64,000 nt of DNA, taken from a virus. Made by a program: the position numbers and the translations under genes. The notes under the pieces were generated by a model. The model was not told where the DNA came from. It was given only the letters and a program-made list of their open reading frames with translations, and searched no databases. The first letter of the stretch is position 1. Every line of letters begins with the position of its first letter. The stretch spans positions 1-64,000 of the IMG/VR virus record IMGVR_UViG_3300028920_000055; one strand, given 5' to 3'. Shown here one piece after another: positions 38,980 through 48,466 of this stretch.

Positions 38980-40559
38980 TGAGTTTAGGATTTAACAAAG
39001 CGTTTACAATAGATGTTTCTACTGATCCTGCAACTCGAAAGGGCAAACTGGATAGCTCTGAGTTTTTACAGGGTGGTGCTGGAGTAGGTATTTATGGTGG
39101 TGGAAGAAGATTGGAAGGTGGAGATACTCCCAGCAAAGTGATGGTGACTGAGCTTGATTTTCCCACTATGGAAGCTATGTATCACGGAAACGTATGGGTA
39201 CGTGCTTGCATTGATAAAATAGTGAGAAGAGCCACCGCCGTAAAGCCAATGTTACGTCCCATTCTTAGAAAGCCTACAGAAAAGCCTAATCGTGTACAAA
39301 GAAAGAGAATGGATCAAATCGAACAACTATTGGCTGTTCCAAACGATATGCAGGAATCCCACGAAAGCATCCTAAAGAAGATTTTTACAGATGTATTAAT
39401 TTGGGATGCCGCTGGTTTGGAGCTGGTTGGAGACAATTCCGAAATAGATGAGATATATGCTGTAAGCGGTGATACAATTCGAAAGAATGTGGATGAAAGG
39501 GGGATTTTTCGAAGCCAAAGCAGAGCCTATATCCAAAAAGAGAATTATACGGGCAAAACAGTGGCTTCTTTTGCTGCTGACGAATTGTGTTACTTTATGC
39601 AATATCCAAGAGCAAAACGGGTGTACGGATTTTCTCCACTTGAATCTCTGCGTCAAACTGTAACATCTGAATTGTATGCCGCAGAATTCAATAAAAATCG
39701 ATTCGTCAACGATGCCACGCCAAGATTTGCAATGATGTTCGAGAATCTTGGAATGGGACAAGGTGAACCGGCTATCAAAAGATTACGTCAATGGTGGGAT
39801 CAAGAATTGAAAGGTAAACCCCACCGACCTATTCTTATTGGTTCCGAAAATGGTCAGATTAAATTCGAAAAAATTGGTCTGACCAATGAAGATATGCAAT
39901 TCCAAGAATATTCTCGTTGGCTTCTTTCAAAGATTATGGCCGTTTATCACATGCAAGCCGCCGTTCTTGGAGTAATCGAAATAAATCAAGGTCGCATCAA
40001 TGCATCTTATCAAGAGGAACAATTCAAAAAAGATGCTTTGCGCCCATTGTTACAGATGTATTCTAATCAATTTAACACTCTTCTCATCTGGTCAAATAGT
40101 AATTTAGGATATAACGATATTTATTTGACTTGGGAAGGATTAGATGCTCTGGATAGATTGGCGGAAGCCGAAATACACGAAATATATTTGCGATATGGAG
40201 TGTTTACCATTAATATGGTATTGAAAGAATTGGGTATGGAATCTGTTCCTTGGGGAGATGTTCCATACTTGCTTAATCAAATGCTCCCAATCGAAATGCA
40301 TCCGGAAGAAAAGCGCGAAACAGAGCCGGGACGTAAGCCTGGTGAAAAGCCTGAGCTATCCGAAACAACTTATGTTGACGAGAACGGAAAGCTCAATGTG
40401 GAGAAATGGTTAAGAGCCGGATTGACGAAAGGTGGGCTTATTCCAACAGGTTTGGAACGAGTGGAGAAGAGTGAATTGAAAGAAGCCATTTCTCGAATCA
40501 AACGAAATAGACAACAAATAAGATCGGCTAAAGTCATTGATTTCACGGAGTTGGAATAA
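38979..40559 (+). CDS. portal protein
   Basis: 526 residues, TAATG overlap with the previous stop. Size, position between terminase and prohead protease, and patterns such as GNVWVRACIDKIVRRA, ELCYFMQYPRAKRVYGFSPL and SRWLLSKIMAVYHMQAAVLG followed by a Glu/Lys-rich C-terminus identify the dodecameric portal of HK97-type heads. It forms the DNA channel and anchors the neck. Confidence 0.85.
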   Translation: MSLGFNKAFTIDVSTDPATRKGKLDSSEFLQGGAGVGIYGGGRRLEGGDTPSKVMVTELDFPTMEAMYHGNVWVRACIDKIVRRATAVKPMLRPILRKPTEKPNRVQRKRMDQIEQLLAVPNDMQESHESILKKIFTDVLIWDAAGLELVGDNSEIDEIYAVSGDTIRKNVDERGIFRSQSRAYIQKENYTGKTVASFAADELCYFMQYPRAKRVYGFSPLESLRQTVTSELYAAEFNKNRFVNDATPRFAMMFENLGMGQGEPAIKRLRQWWDQELKGKPHRPILIGSENGQIKFEKIGLTNEDMQFQEYSRWLLSKIMAVYHMQAAVLGVIEINQGRINASYQEEQFKKDALRPLLQMYSNQFNTLLIWSNSNLGYNDIYLTWEGLDALDRLAEAEIHEIYLRYGVFTINMVLKELGMESVPWGDVPYLLNQMLPIEMHPEEKRETEPGRKPGEKPELSETTYVDENGKLNVEKWLRAGLTKGGLIPTGLERVEKSELKEAISRIKRNRQQIRSAKVIDFTELE

Positions 40560-40662
40560 AACAACTCTAATAAGTTTGTAAAGTTGTCTTAGCTCTTTTA
40601 AATGTTATAAATTTTAATTATATTATAATCGTTATAAGTTAACTGCTCATAAGGGAACAAGG
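40560..40662 (+). promoter_or_regulatory. AT-rich gap with possible promoter
   Basis: Contains TTTTAATTATATTATAATCG near 40612-40631, compatible with a -10 (TATTAT or TATAAT) but without a good -35. Possibly a late promoter ahead of the protease and capsid genes. Confidence 0.35.
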
Positions 40663-42360
40663 ATGCCTTACAGTTATCCCAACAATATACCATCTTGGGC
40701 TAAGAATCTGCCAACAGGTGCTCAGAAAAAGGCAATTTCTGCTTTTAATTCTGTTTTAAGGGACAATGGAACAGAAGAAGAAGCAAGAATAGCCGCTTGG
40801 GCAAATGTTAGGCGCGATTATAAAAAGTCTGGTGGTAAATGGGTGAAGAAAACTTTTTCAATCCAGATTGATGACATCGTCACCTTGGACGAGTTGACAG
40901 ATGACATCTTGGAGTTACCTGGTAAGTTACCCGTTGTCTGGATGAAATTGTTTAATGGCCTGGTTGAGAAACAAGTAAGTGTCCCCCTTGCGAGACAGAA
41001 GGTATGGGAAAGCATTAAAAAGTATGTGTATCAAACAAGGGATGGCAGTTGGAAATTCAAAAAACTGTTACCCGCCGAACGAATACTTTTTAATGACACG
41101 AACAAAGAGAGGGTTCCAAAGATGCTGATCTTTAAACAGTCAAATTCCAAAGATGGCCTCTTCAAAATGTTCATTCCTTTCCAAAAGGGTGTACAAACTG
41201 ACCCCACTGGGAAAAAATTCTTGAAGGGCATCGCTTCTGGTAATTGGGTTGATCGAGAATCCGATCAGATCATGCCCACTTTTATCAAGAAAATGCACAG
41301 TGTGGCTATTGGAAAGCCTGTCTTTGTAGATCACAAAAGAGATCAGGATCACTTAATCGGAAGTGTTGTAAAGTCAGATGGTGATGATGACAAGTTCATT
41401 CCCACCACTGAACTTGAAGATGCTTTCGATAAGGAAAACCAAGAGGGCAACATACAAGTATCCACTCTCTTGAAAAGAATGGATAGGGGAATTAAATTTG
41501 CCTATTCCATTGGCGGTAGAATAACCAAAGCCGCAAAAGTTTGGCGCGAAGATTTGAAAAAATTTGTGCGTCAAATTTACGATGGAGAGTTGTACGAAGT
41601 AAGTGTTGTTCCTGTTGGCGCCCTTCCTGGTTCCGATGTAGTCATGTTTTCCAAAAATCTCACTGACGAAATGTTCGAAAAAGATGAGTTGGACGAGGAA
41701 TTCGAACAACTTATGAAGAGTGCTGGTGTGGACATCTCTAAGATCGAAGGAGATGTGGAGGTTCCTGTCATTGGGAGAATGGAAGAAGATGATTACTTTT
41801 GGCTTGATTTTGATAAGGCTGTTGACGCTTTTTCCGATCTAAGTATGGATCAACCCAAAGTCGAGGATGTTGATGTAGATTCCTTGTCAAAAGAGTGTTT
41901 CATACTACAGAAGAGCAAAAGATTCCCTTACAAATTTAATGACAATGAAAGTGGGGAGAATCTGTTACATCTTGGATTGCTTGACAAGTCTTTCCAAGAA
42001 GCTCACGATCAAGCCAAACATGATTCAGAAGCCAAGCTGGCTTATGAGTTAATAAATGGTATCCGCAAGACTCTCGGCATCAAGGACAAATATTACAATT
42101 TCATCGATTTTCGGAAACTGTTGGTTGGCACAATCGGAGAAGCCATTGAGGCTCGTCAAGCAAGACAGAGGCTTTACGATGTGTTTGACGAATTCAACAG
42201 TTCTGTTTATCAAGTCATTTGGTCGGATGCATCTGTAGCCGAAAAGAAATCGGATATTGATGGATTGGCGGATCAATTGAAGAATGAGATTGATGAATTG
42301 TCGGTCGCTATGTCGCAAGAGGTTGTGGTTGCCATGAAATCGCTATCTGTTAAGGAGTAA
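40663..42360 (+). CDS. prohead protease fused to ChaB-like N-terminal domains
   Basis: 565 residues. Two short ChaB-like repeats lead: RIAAWANVRRDYKKSGGKWV (to 62) and VPLARQKVWESIKKYVYQTR (to about 133). The central domain (about 180-350) looks like the XkdF-type or HK97-type serine protease fold: KFLKGIASGNWVDRESDQI, PVFVDHKRD (H224) and FAYSIGGRIT (S282), ending YEVSVVPVGALPGSDVVMF. The C-terminal 210 residues are acidic and helical, possibly scaffold-like. It should cleave scaffold and capsid protein during maturation. The catalytic assignments are inferred by pattern. Confidence 0.75.
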   Translation: MPYSYPNNIPSWAKNLPTGAQKKAISAFNSVLRDNGTEEEARIAAWANVRRDYKKSGGKWVKKTFSIQIDDIVTLDELTDDILELPGKLPVVWMKLFNGLVEKQVSVPLARQKVWESIKKYVYQTRDGSWKFKKLLPAERILFNDTNKERVPKMLIFKQSNSKDGLFKMFIPFQKGVQTDPTGKKFLKGIASGNWVDRESDQIMPTFIKKMHSVAIGKPVFVDHKRDQDHLIGSVVKSDGDDDKFIPTTELEDAFDKENQEGNIQVSTLLKRMDRGIKFAYSIGGRITKAAKVWREDLKKFVRQIYDGELYEVSVVPVGALPGSDVVMFSKNLTDEMFEKDELDEEFEQLMKSAGVDISKIEGDVEVPVIGRMEEDDYFWLDFDKAVDAFSDLSMDQPKVEDVDVDSLSKECFILQKSKRFPYKFNDNESGENLLHLGLLDKSFQEAHDQAKHDSEAKLAYELINGIRKTLGIKDKYYNFIDFRKLLVGTIGEAIEARQARQRLYDVFDEFNSSVYQVIWSDASVAEKKSDIDGLADQLKNEIDELSVAMSQEVVVAMKSLSVKE

Positions 42361-42365
42361 TTACA

Positions 42366-43097
42366 ATGCCGAAGCAAAAGATTGCCGGTAAGAAGATCAC
42401 CAAAACAGCAGACGAAGCCATCAACAAGATGCTGGAAAGTATCGCTGATGAGGCTTTGGGAAAGAGTGCCGATGATGGTGACGATGAGGAATATGTCACC
42501 ATGGATCAGTTGGAAGAGTTCGGCAAGGGTCTGCTGAAACAGGTGCTTGATGGAACAAAAGAGAAATTCGATGGTATCGAAAAGACTCTGAAAGCCATCA
42601 AGGACAGCGTGACCGATCAAACCGATGGTGATGAAGAGGATGATGAAGAGGATGAGAAGATCAACAAGAAAGCCAAGAAGTCCAAGTCCAAGGACAAGAA
42701 GGAGCTGAACAAGTCCAAGGATGAAGACGATGAAGATGAGGATGAAGACGAGGATGATGAGGATTGGGATGAAAAGGACAAGTCCTCCAAGAAGATCAAG
42801 AAGTCCAAGGACAAGAACAAGTCCAAGGATGAGGATGATGAGGATGAAGACACAGCTATCGAAAAGGCTGTGGAGAAAGTTCTTACCAAGGCACTTGGAA
42901 AAGGCGTTTCCGGTCGCAAGAGCCATGTCGTTGTCGATGGAAAGTTGGTGAAGTCTGTTGACGGCGAAGTGCCTGAAAATGCTGTAACAATCGATGTTGA
43001 TAACATCGATATGGAAGATTGGAACGCTCTGCCTGAAGAGACGAGGAACAAGATCGTTGCTCGTGAATTCAAAGAGCGAATGTTTGGTTCCAAATAA
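42366..43097 (+). CDS. scaffold-like protein with acidic/basic low-complexity centre
   Basis: 243 residues; follows the protease by five bases. Helical N-terminus (EAINKMLESIADEALGKSA), a central 80-residue stretch alternating Lys/Ser and Asp/Glu blocks, and a C-terminal domain ending RNKIVAREFKERMFGSK. Position between protease and capsid protein, length and composition fit a scaffolding protein that is removed during maturation. High GC relative to neighbours. Confidence 0.65.
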   Translation: MPKQKIAGKKITKTADEAINKMLESIADEALGKSADDGDDEEYVTMDQLEEFGKGLLKQVLDGTKEKFDGIEKTLKAIKDSVTDQTDGDEEDDEEDEKINKKAKKSKSKDKKELNKSKDEDDEDEDEDEDDEDWDEKDKSSKKIKKSKDKNKSKDEDDEDEDTAIEKAVEKVLTKALGKGVSGRKSHVVVDGKLVKSVDGEVPENAVTIDVDNIDMEDWNALPEETRNKIVAREFKERMFGSK

Positions 43098-43148
43098 TCT
43101 GGCTGCGGCCAGCACGGATATACTCGAACTGTGATGGAGGATGTAGTC

Positions 43149-44153
43149 ATGCCGAAACTCGGAACTCTGACAGATGCTATTCAGAAGGCATTGACCACAA
43201 CCGCTGGTAGTGGTGGTGACTTTCTGCCAACACCACTCGCGGCCACCTACATCGATCTTGTTCGGGATTTGACGGTTTTCCGTCAAGTGTTTCGTGTGAT
43301 ACCGATGCCCGGAAAGACTTTTGACTTTCCGAAAATTTTGAGTGGGCCGTCTGTGTATTACGAAAGCACAGAGCTTACTCAAGAGGCAATCGAAACCACA
43401 ATGACCACAGGTACAGTCAGGCTAACGGCTCGTAAGTTCATGGCCCAATTGAAAGCGTCTGAGGAAATCTTTGAAGATTCCTCGCAAAACATGGACGCTA
43501 TCATTCGGGAGCATTTTGCCCGCGCCATGGCCGAAGCTGAAGAGGAAACCTGCCTTGTTGGTGACAGAAGCCACACTGCGGCTTCTGGAACCGAAGCCGC
43601 AGCCACTGAAGCCAATTGGTACACTAAAGACCATAGGCTCGCGTGGAATGGAATCCTCACCCTCGCTGGGGACATTGTCGGAACACTTTCTGCCGGAAAC
43701 CGCGCCGCCAATCGTGTTGATTCGTCTGGTGCTGGAATGTCCACTGCCCTCATTCGTCAGCTTCTGTACAATCTCGGAAAGTATGGTCGCCGGATGAGCG
43801 ATATAGTGGTCTTTTGCAACCCCTGGTCGGTTAACCAGCTGTTGGACGATTCGAAACTGGTGACTCTTGACAAGTATGGCCCGAAAGCCACCATTTTCAC
43901 CGGTGAGTTTGGGAAGCTGTACGGAAAGATCACGATGATCAACAGCGATTGGTGTACTGACGGCTATGCCGTTGGTACGCACAAATCTAATGTGGTTCTT
44001 GGTGATCGCCGGAAGATCAAGCTCAAGAGCGAGGAAATGATTGAATACGATGCAAGACGTTTCGTCATTTCCCAGCGTGCCGATATGGCATGTGAACACC
44101 AAGACGCATTGTGCCAAATCCACGACCTGGATCAGCCGAGCACATGGAGTTAA
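43149..44153 (+). CDS. major capsid protein, HK97 fold
   Basis: 335 residues from ATG 43149, eight bases after GGAGG (in-frame ATGs at 43131 and 43134 precede the ribosome site). Pattern FLPTPLAATYIDLVRDLTVF, FRVIPMPGKTFDFP, FMAQLKASEEIFEDSSQNMD and a C-terminal ISQRADMACEHQDAL is typical of HK97-type capsid subunits. GC-rich and codon-optimised compared with its neighbours, as expected for the most abundant virion protein. Followed by a terminator. Confidence 0.85.
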   Translation: MPKLGTLTDAIQKALTTTAGSGGDFLPTPLAATYIDLVRDLTVFRQVFRVIPMPGKTFDFPKILSGPSVYYESTELTQEAIETTMTTGTVRLTARKFMAQLKASEEIFEDSSQNMDAIIREHFARAMAEAEEETCLVGDRSHTAASGTEAAATEANWYTKDHRLAWNGILTLAGDIVGTLSAGNRAANRVDSSGAGMSTALIRQLLYNLGKYGRRMSDIVVFCNPWSVNQLLDDSKLVTLDKYGPKATIFTGEFGKLYGKITMINSDWCTDGYAVGTHKSNVVLGDRRKIKLKSEEMIEYDARRFVISQRADMACEHQDALCQIHDLDQPSTWS

Positions 44154-44179
44154 TGTGCTGATGTAGTGATTCTGAAACT

Positions 44180-44213
44180 GATGGGCCTCTGTAAAGGGGC
44201 CCATCTTTCTTTT
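44180..44213 (+). terminator. terminator after the capsid gene
   Basis: GATGGGCC / GGCCCATC with a 10-base loop, then TTTCTTTT. It limits read-through from the capsid gene into the sugar cassette. Confidence 0.85.
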
Positions 44214-44230
44214 AACTGTTGAGGAAAGAC

Positions 44231-46471
44231 ATGAACAGACCAGAAGAAGGTGGTTTTATTTCGGGCAGTAAAAACATTATCAATGTAGGCCCGGAAGGAA
44301 AGAAAAAGGCGTATCCATCAGGAATCATTGATACAAAATCATTGGTGGTTCCGAACGAATCTGCTATTGATGGATCTAATATTTCTATTGGACAAGATGA
44401 CACTCATTTTATGATTAAATTGTCCAAAGATTTTCTTGTGTCAGCCAGCAGAGAAGATGTTTTAAATTTAGTAAAAATGGCCTTATCCCCTATGTTTCTC
44501 TCCTTACCAAAAGATGATGCTATTCAAAAAGATATTGATGAAGAAAAGAAAAAACCAATTTCCGGCAAAGGAATTGCTATTTTTATGGACATGTTGTCAC
44601 ATTATACTGGCGGAAGATATAGTGTGGTACATCAAGGGGTGCTGCTCGCAGAAAATTTTGAAGTAACAATCGTAGCCAATCGAGAAATCCCATTTTTAAA
44701 AGATTTTAGGAACTATCCCGGCTATAACAATTTAAAAGTCGTAGTGGATTCTCAGTGGAGAATGAATGAACCTGAAAATCCTTATTTTCTTGTAATTGGA
44801 TTGCCCGTAGACGCTGCCCAATATGCTTATGTTTATTGTCAAAAATGGAAAATTCCTTTTTTCTGCTATATGTTTGAAAGTCCCAATTATGTATCTGAAT
44901 ATCGATCTGGCCCTGATTCTACAGAGGATTTTTGGGCTAATTTTAAAAAAGTGATAGAGAAAGCAGATGTTCGTCTTTCTCCCAGTGAAATAAGCAGTAA
45001 ATATTTACAAGATTGGATCAAATTGTATGATAATAGCTTTCATGTCGTATATCCTTGTATGAATACTCTCGTGGCAGATAAAGCCGCCGAAAGACCAATC
45101 AAAGAATACGATAAAGACCTTGTGTATGTTTCTCGAATGACTTCTTTTAAAAATCCATTGACTATCATTAAAGAGTTAGATCGAAGAAATTACAGCGGAA
45201 CTTTACATATCATTGGAAAGATTTGGCAAGATAATGCTATTCCAGTCGATGCTTTCAAGAATGTTAAGATAAAAATACATGGTCAATTGGATGATTATGA
45301 AAAGTTTCGCATTATTGCTTCTTGCAAAGCATTGATTTTCCCAAGCAAATTCGAAGGTTTTGGTATGCCACCAATGGAGGCACTGTATTTTAATAAACCT
45401 GTAATTTGTTATCGATTGCCTGTATTGGAAGAGGTGTACGGAGACCACCTTGTTTATGTGGACGGAAATTATCGAACTTTTGTATCAAGAGTGTTCGAAG
45501 TATTAAAGAATTATCAATTATACATTCCAAATTGGAAGCCTCCATTTTCTTCTCCGGATGCTTGTAAGAGAAAATTGCTTAATATAATCCCCAAGCGAAA
45601 AATGCAAAAAGTATCTGTAGGAATTTTGGCTTTTAATTGTAATGATTATTTGCCATACGTTATAAAATCTTGTTATGACGAAGTGGATGAAATAGTCATT
45701 TGTGAAGGGCCAGTAAAAGGATTCGAATATGGTGCTACAGAAGAATATCACAGCTCCGATGGTACTTGGGAGTGGCTCACGGATGATACTGGTCTCGGAA
45801 TTGAAGATCCAAAGAATAAAGTTAGAATTATAGCAAGAAATGATAAAAGAGCTTGGTATGATAAAATAGAAATGCAGAACGCTATTGCGGAACGAGTAAC
45901 AGGAGATATTTATATCAAGATGGATTCCGATGAAGTTTGGGATCCAAGAACAATAAGGTCTGTTGTAGAATATATGATTATGAATAAAAATGTAGATATT
46001 ATTCGAATGCCTTTTCTACATTTTTGGACATCTTTTGATAAAGTCGCTGTGGATGCTGGTGGTAAATGGGGAACTTGTCACCCACGAATATGGAGATGGC
46101 GCAGAAGTTTCCGACATCGTAAAACATTTAATGCTTTTCAAGATACTGCTCACGATAATAGAATGGTAGCAGAACCATTCTTTGTTGAGCATACTTGGGA
46201 GGCTGAAGAGGGTGTAATATTTCATTTTGGTTATGCGAGAAAATTATACTATGTGAATCAAAAATTGAGATATTATGCCGGAAGGCAAATAGAAAAAGTT
46301 GTAAAAACTGGTACATACGAGAATTGGAGAACACTTAAAGATTCTACCCAACCTACACAAAATGTTAGAAGTTGGGCTGTCAAATTTAATAAGGAATTGT
46401 TGCCTCCAATAATGAAGGAGCATCCTTATTACGAGATAGACGACATAAGGAAACTGGAAGATGAAGGATAA
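44231..46471 (+). CDS. two-domain glycosyltransferase (GT-B plus GT-A)
   Basis: 746 residues from ATG 44231 behind GAGGAAAG. After about 110 residues without motif, residues 120-440 are a GT4-type GT-B domain ending FPSKFEGFGMPPMEALYF with its E-x7-E, and DLVYVSRMTSFKNP before it. Residues 460-746 are a GT-A domain: VGILAFNCNDYLPYVIKSC, IVICEGPVKGFEYG and DIYIKMDSDEVWDPRTI (D-x-D). Two transfer activities in one chain suggest stepwise building of an oligosaccharide. First gene of the sugar cassette, immediately after the capsid gene. Confidence 0.8.
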   Translation: MNRPEEGGFISGSKNIINVGPEGKKKAYPSGIIDTKSLVVPNESAIDGSNISIGQDDTHFMIKLSKDFLVSASREDVLNLVKMALSPMFLSLPKDDAIQKDIDEEKKKPISGKGIAIFMDMLSHYTGGRYSVVHQGVLLAENFEVTIVANREIPFLKDFRNYPGYNNLKVVVDSQWRMNEPENPYFLVIGLPVDAAQYAYVYCQKWKIPFFCYMFESPNYVSEYRSGPDSTEDFWANFKKVIEKADVRLSPSEISSKYLQDWIKLYDNSFHVVYPCMNTLVADKAAERPIKEYDKDLVYVSRMTSFKNPLTIIKELDRRNYSGTLHIIGKIWQDNAIPVDAFKNVKIKIHGQLDDYEKFRIIASCKALIFPSKFEGFGMPPMEALYFNKPVICYRLPVLEEVYGDHLVYVDGNYRTFVSRVFEVLKNYQLYIPNWKPPFSSPDACKRKLLNIIPKRKMQKVSVGILAFNCNDYLPYVIKSCYDEVDEIVICEGPVKGFEYGATEEYHSSDGTWEWLTDDTGLGIEDPKNKVRIIARNDKRAWYDKIEMQNAIAERVTGDIYIKMDSDEVWDPRTIRSVVEYMIMNKNVDIIRMPFLHFWTSFDKVAVDAGGKWGTCHPRIWRWRRSFRHRKTFNAFQDTAHDNRMVAEPFFVEHTWEAEEGVIFHFGYARKLYYVNQKLRYYAGRQIEKVVKTGTYENWRTLKDSTQPTQNVRSWAVKFNKELLPPIMKEHPYYEIDDIRKLEDEG

Positions 46472-47726
46472 GATATATTACAACGAAATGAAACCGGATG
46501 GCGACAAAAATTTTGTGGATAAAAATGCCGAACCAGTTAAAAGCAAAATTTTTGTTCAAAACGAATGGGTTGTTTCTCCATCTTCTACAAGGGATGTAAT
46601 TGAAAAATTTCAATCTGTTATGATAGGAACAAAAGTAAAAAGTTTGAGACAAGTAATGGAAGAAAATGATAATCCCGATATGCCCTTTCAGGGATGGAGA
46701 GTAAATGTGGTGACTTGGGCGGATGTCGATAGCCGCACATATATGTGTTGGGGAGATTATTGGGTAAAGAAACAAATGGAAAATCATTTAAAGAAAATGG
46801 GATGTGTACTTAATGTTGGTCTTGAAGAAGCTGATGTATCGATATACCTTTTTGGATCCCCTTTTAATTACCGACCTGTTAGACCCTATCAATACAATCC
46901 TCTTTCCTACAATGTAGTTTGGTTTTATAGCCATCCTGACAAGATGAATGTCACAGAATCTGCTAAATACGATTATTTGTTTTGTCTTTCGGAGCCTTAT
47001 ATCGAAAAAATAAAAAAACAACACTTTAATGTACACCCTGAACCACTGCTTTCTTGTACGGATTTTAAACAGCCAGATGTAATTAAATATGGTGAACATC
47101 GAGATATTGTTATGGTCGCTAATGCTCGTGGAGCCGGTGCTCCTTATGGGCGTCAAATTGTAAAATTGTTAACTAACATTAATTTAAAAGGATTGAAAGT
47201 AAGTGTTTGGGGGCATAAATGGAATGATAGTAAGAAATATCATAAATTTCCATCTAAATGGTATAAAGGTCAATATTGGGACTATAATCAGTTGCCGGAG
47301 CTTTATAGAGGGGCCAAAGCTGTTCTTATAGACGGTCACACTGACATGGAACGTGAAGGCTTTGTTCCTATGAAATTGTTTGATATATTCGCTTCTGGTG
47401 GATTACCTATCATACATAAAAATCCCGGTATAAAAAAGATATTTGGTGATTATGTTCTTCAATATCGTGACGAGGAATCTTTACATCAATGCATTACAAT
47501 TCTTTCCAATAAAGAGAAGTGTTTAAGAATCATTAAAAGGGGGCAAAAGATTGCTTTGCAACATACATTTAAAGATCGAGTAAATACTATTATGAATACA
47601 ATACGAGATAATGTAGTAAAATCTGATGCTCTAAGAGGGGATTCGAGAGCAATGATATTTAGAAGTTCGAAGACAAGTACTGTTAAAAGAACAGGCAAAA
47701 TAGAATGGGTAGGAAATGTCGATTAA
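46461..47726 (+). CDS. GT-B glycosyltransferase, CgeB-like
   Basis: 421 residues, overlapping the previous gene by 11 bases. N-terminal 70 residues are variable. The core has YNVVWFYSHPDKMN, YDYLFCLSEPYIEKI, LKVSVWGHKWND and a C-terminal EGFVPMKLFDIFASGGLPII, followed by the helix-rich end common in CgeB/GT1-like proteins. Likely acts on the same glycan as its neighbours. Donor unknown. Confidence 0.7.
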   Translation: MKDKIYYNEMKPDGDKNFVDKNAEPVKSKIFVQNEWVVSPSSTRDVIEKFQSVMIGTKVKSLRQVMEENDNPDMPFQGWRVNVVTWADVDSRTYMCWGDYWVKKQMENHLKKMGCVLNVGLEEADVSIYLFGSPFNYRPVRPYQYNPLSYNVVWFYSHPDKMNVTESAKYDYLFCLSEPYIEKIKKQHFNVHPEPLLSCTDFKQPDVIKYGEHRDIVMVANARGAGAPYGRQIVKLLTNINLKGLKVSVWGHKWNDSKKYHKFPSKWYKGQYWDYNQLPELYRGAKAVLIDGHTDMEREGFVPMKLFDIFASGGLPIIHKNPGIKKIFGDYVLQYRDEESLHQCITILSNKEKCLRIIKRGQKIALQHTFKDRVNTIMNTIRDNVVKSDALRGDSRAMIFRSSKTSTVKRTGKIEWVGNVD

Positions 47727-48465
47727 GCACGTAAAATATGAAGCCTTGATAATCACTTATAACAGATTGAAATATCTAACACAATGTATCGAATCTCTTA
47801 ATAAACAATCTGTTAGAGTGATGATAAATGTGTGGGATAACGGTTCCGCTGATGGAACGAAAAAGTGGATTAAACAAAATATATCCAAATTGAATGGCGG
47901 AGATTTTTTTGATAATGGGAGAAATGTTGGAACAGCAGACGCGAGAAATATTGGTCTTTCGAGACTTCAATCAGATATTGTATTATTAACAGACGATGAT
48001 ATGTGGTATCCAAGAGATTTTATGGAAGCCGCTTATGGAGTGTTCGAAGTAAAAGACGATGCAGGTGTAGTTACCGCCTACAATCCTCATACAGAGGCTC
48101 GATATAAGAAAAAATTTCTTAAAATGAGAACACACGAAGCTGATATATATATGATTGATTTGATACAATCTTGTCCACCTGGATGTTGGGTTTGTGACAG
48201 AGAATTAATATTAAGTTGTGGAGGATTCTTTTTACCCAAAGGAAAGTTAATGGGTTATTCTTCAAGATTTTTGGTAAGAAGCATATATGGCGAGGGAAAG
48301 AAATTTTATGGTATTTATAAATACAAAGGAAAGCCGATGAAAGTGGAGCATATGGATACTCTTAGCAATAAAAGATCACATTTGTTATATTATAAGGATA
48401 TAGGATATGTAGATTTTAGATTGAGACAGAAGTATGGAAGTAAATACAAAAGTAGAAAGAAATGA
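47716..48465 (+). CDS. family-2 GT-A glycosyltransferase
   Basis: 249 residues. EALIITYNRLKYLTQCIESL, INVWDNGSADGTKKWIKQN, then IVLLTDDDMWYPRDFMEAA (metal-binding Asp cluster) define a GT2 enzyme. About half of these motifs recur almost unchanged in the gene at 49426, so the two are paralogues. Overlaps the preceding gene by 11 bases. Confidence 0.85.
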   Translation: MSIKHVKYEALIITYNRLKYLTQCIESLNKQSVRVMINVWDNGSADGTKKWIKQNISKLNGGDFFDNGRNVGTADARNIGLSRLQSDIVLLTDDDMWYPRDFMEAAYGVFEVKDDAGVVTAYNPHTEARYKKKFLKMRTHEADIYMIDLIQSCPPGCWVCDRELILSCGGFFLPKGKLMGYSSRFLVRSIYGEGKKFYGIYKYKGKPMKVEHMDTLSNKRSHLLYYKDIGYVDFRLRQKYGSKYKSRKK

Positions 48466-48466
48466 T

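Noticed and set aside
42273-43382. Long minus-strand open frames (369 and 177 residues) opposite the scaffold and capsid genes
   Set aside because: They mirror the Asp/Glu/Lys low-complexity of the scaffold gene (reading as Ser, Leu and Ile runs), have no ribosome site, and oppose well-supported genes.
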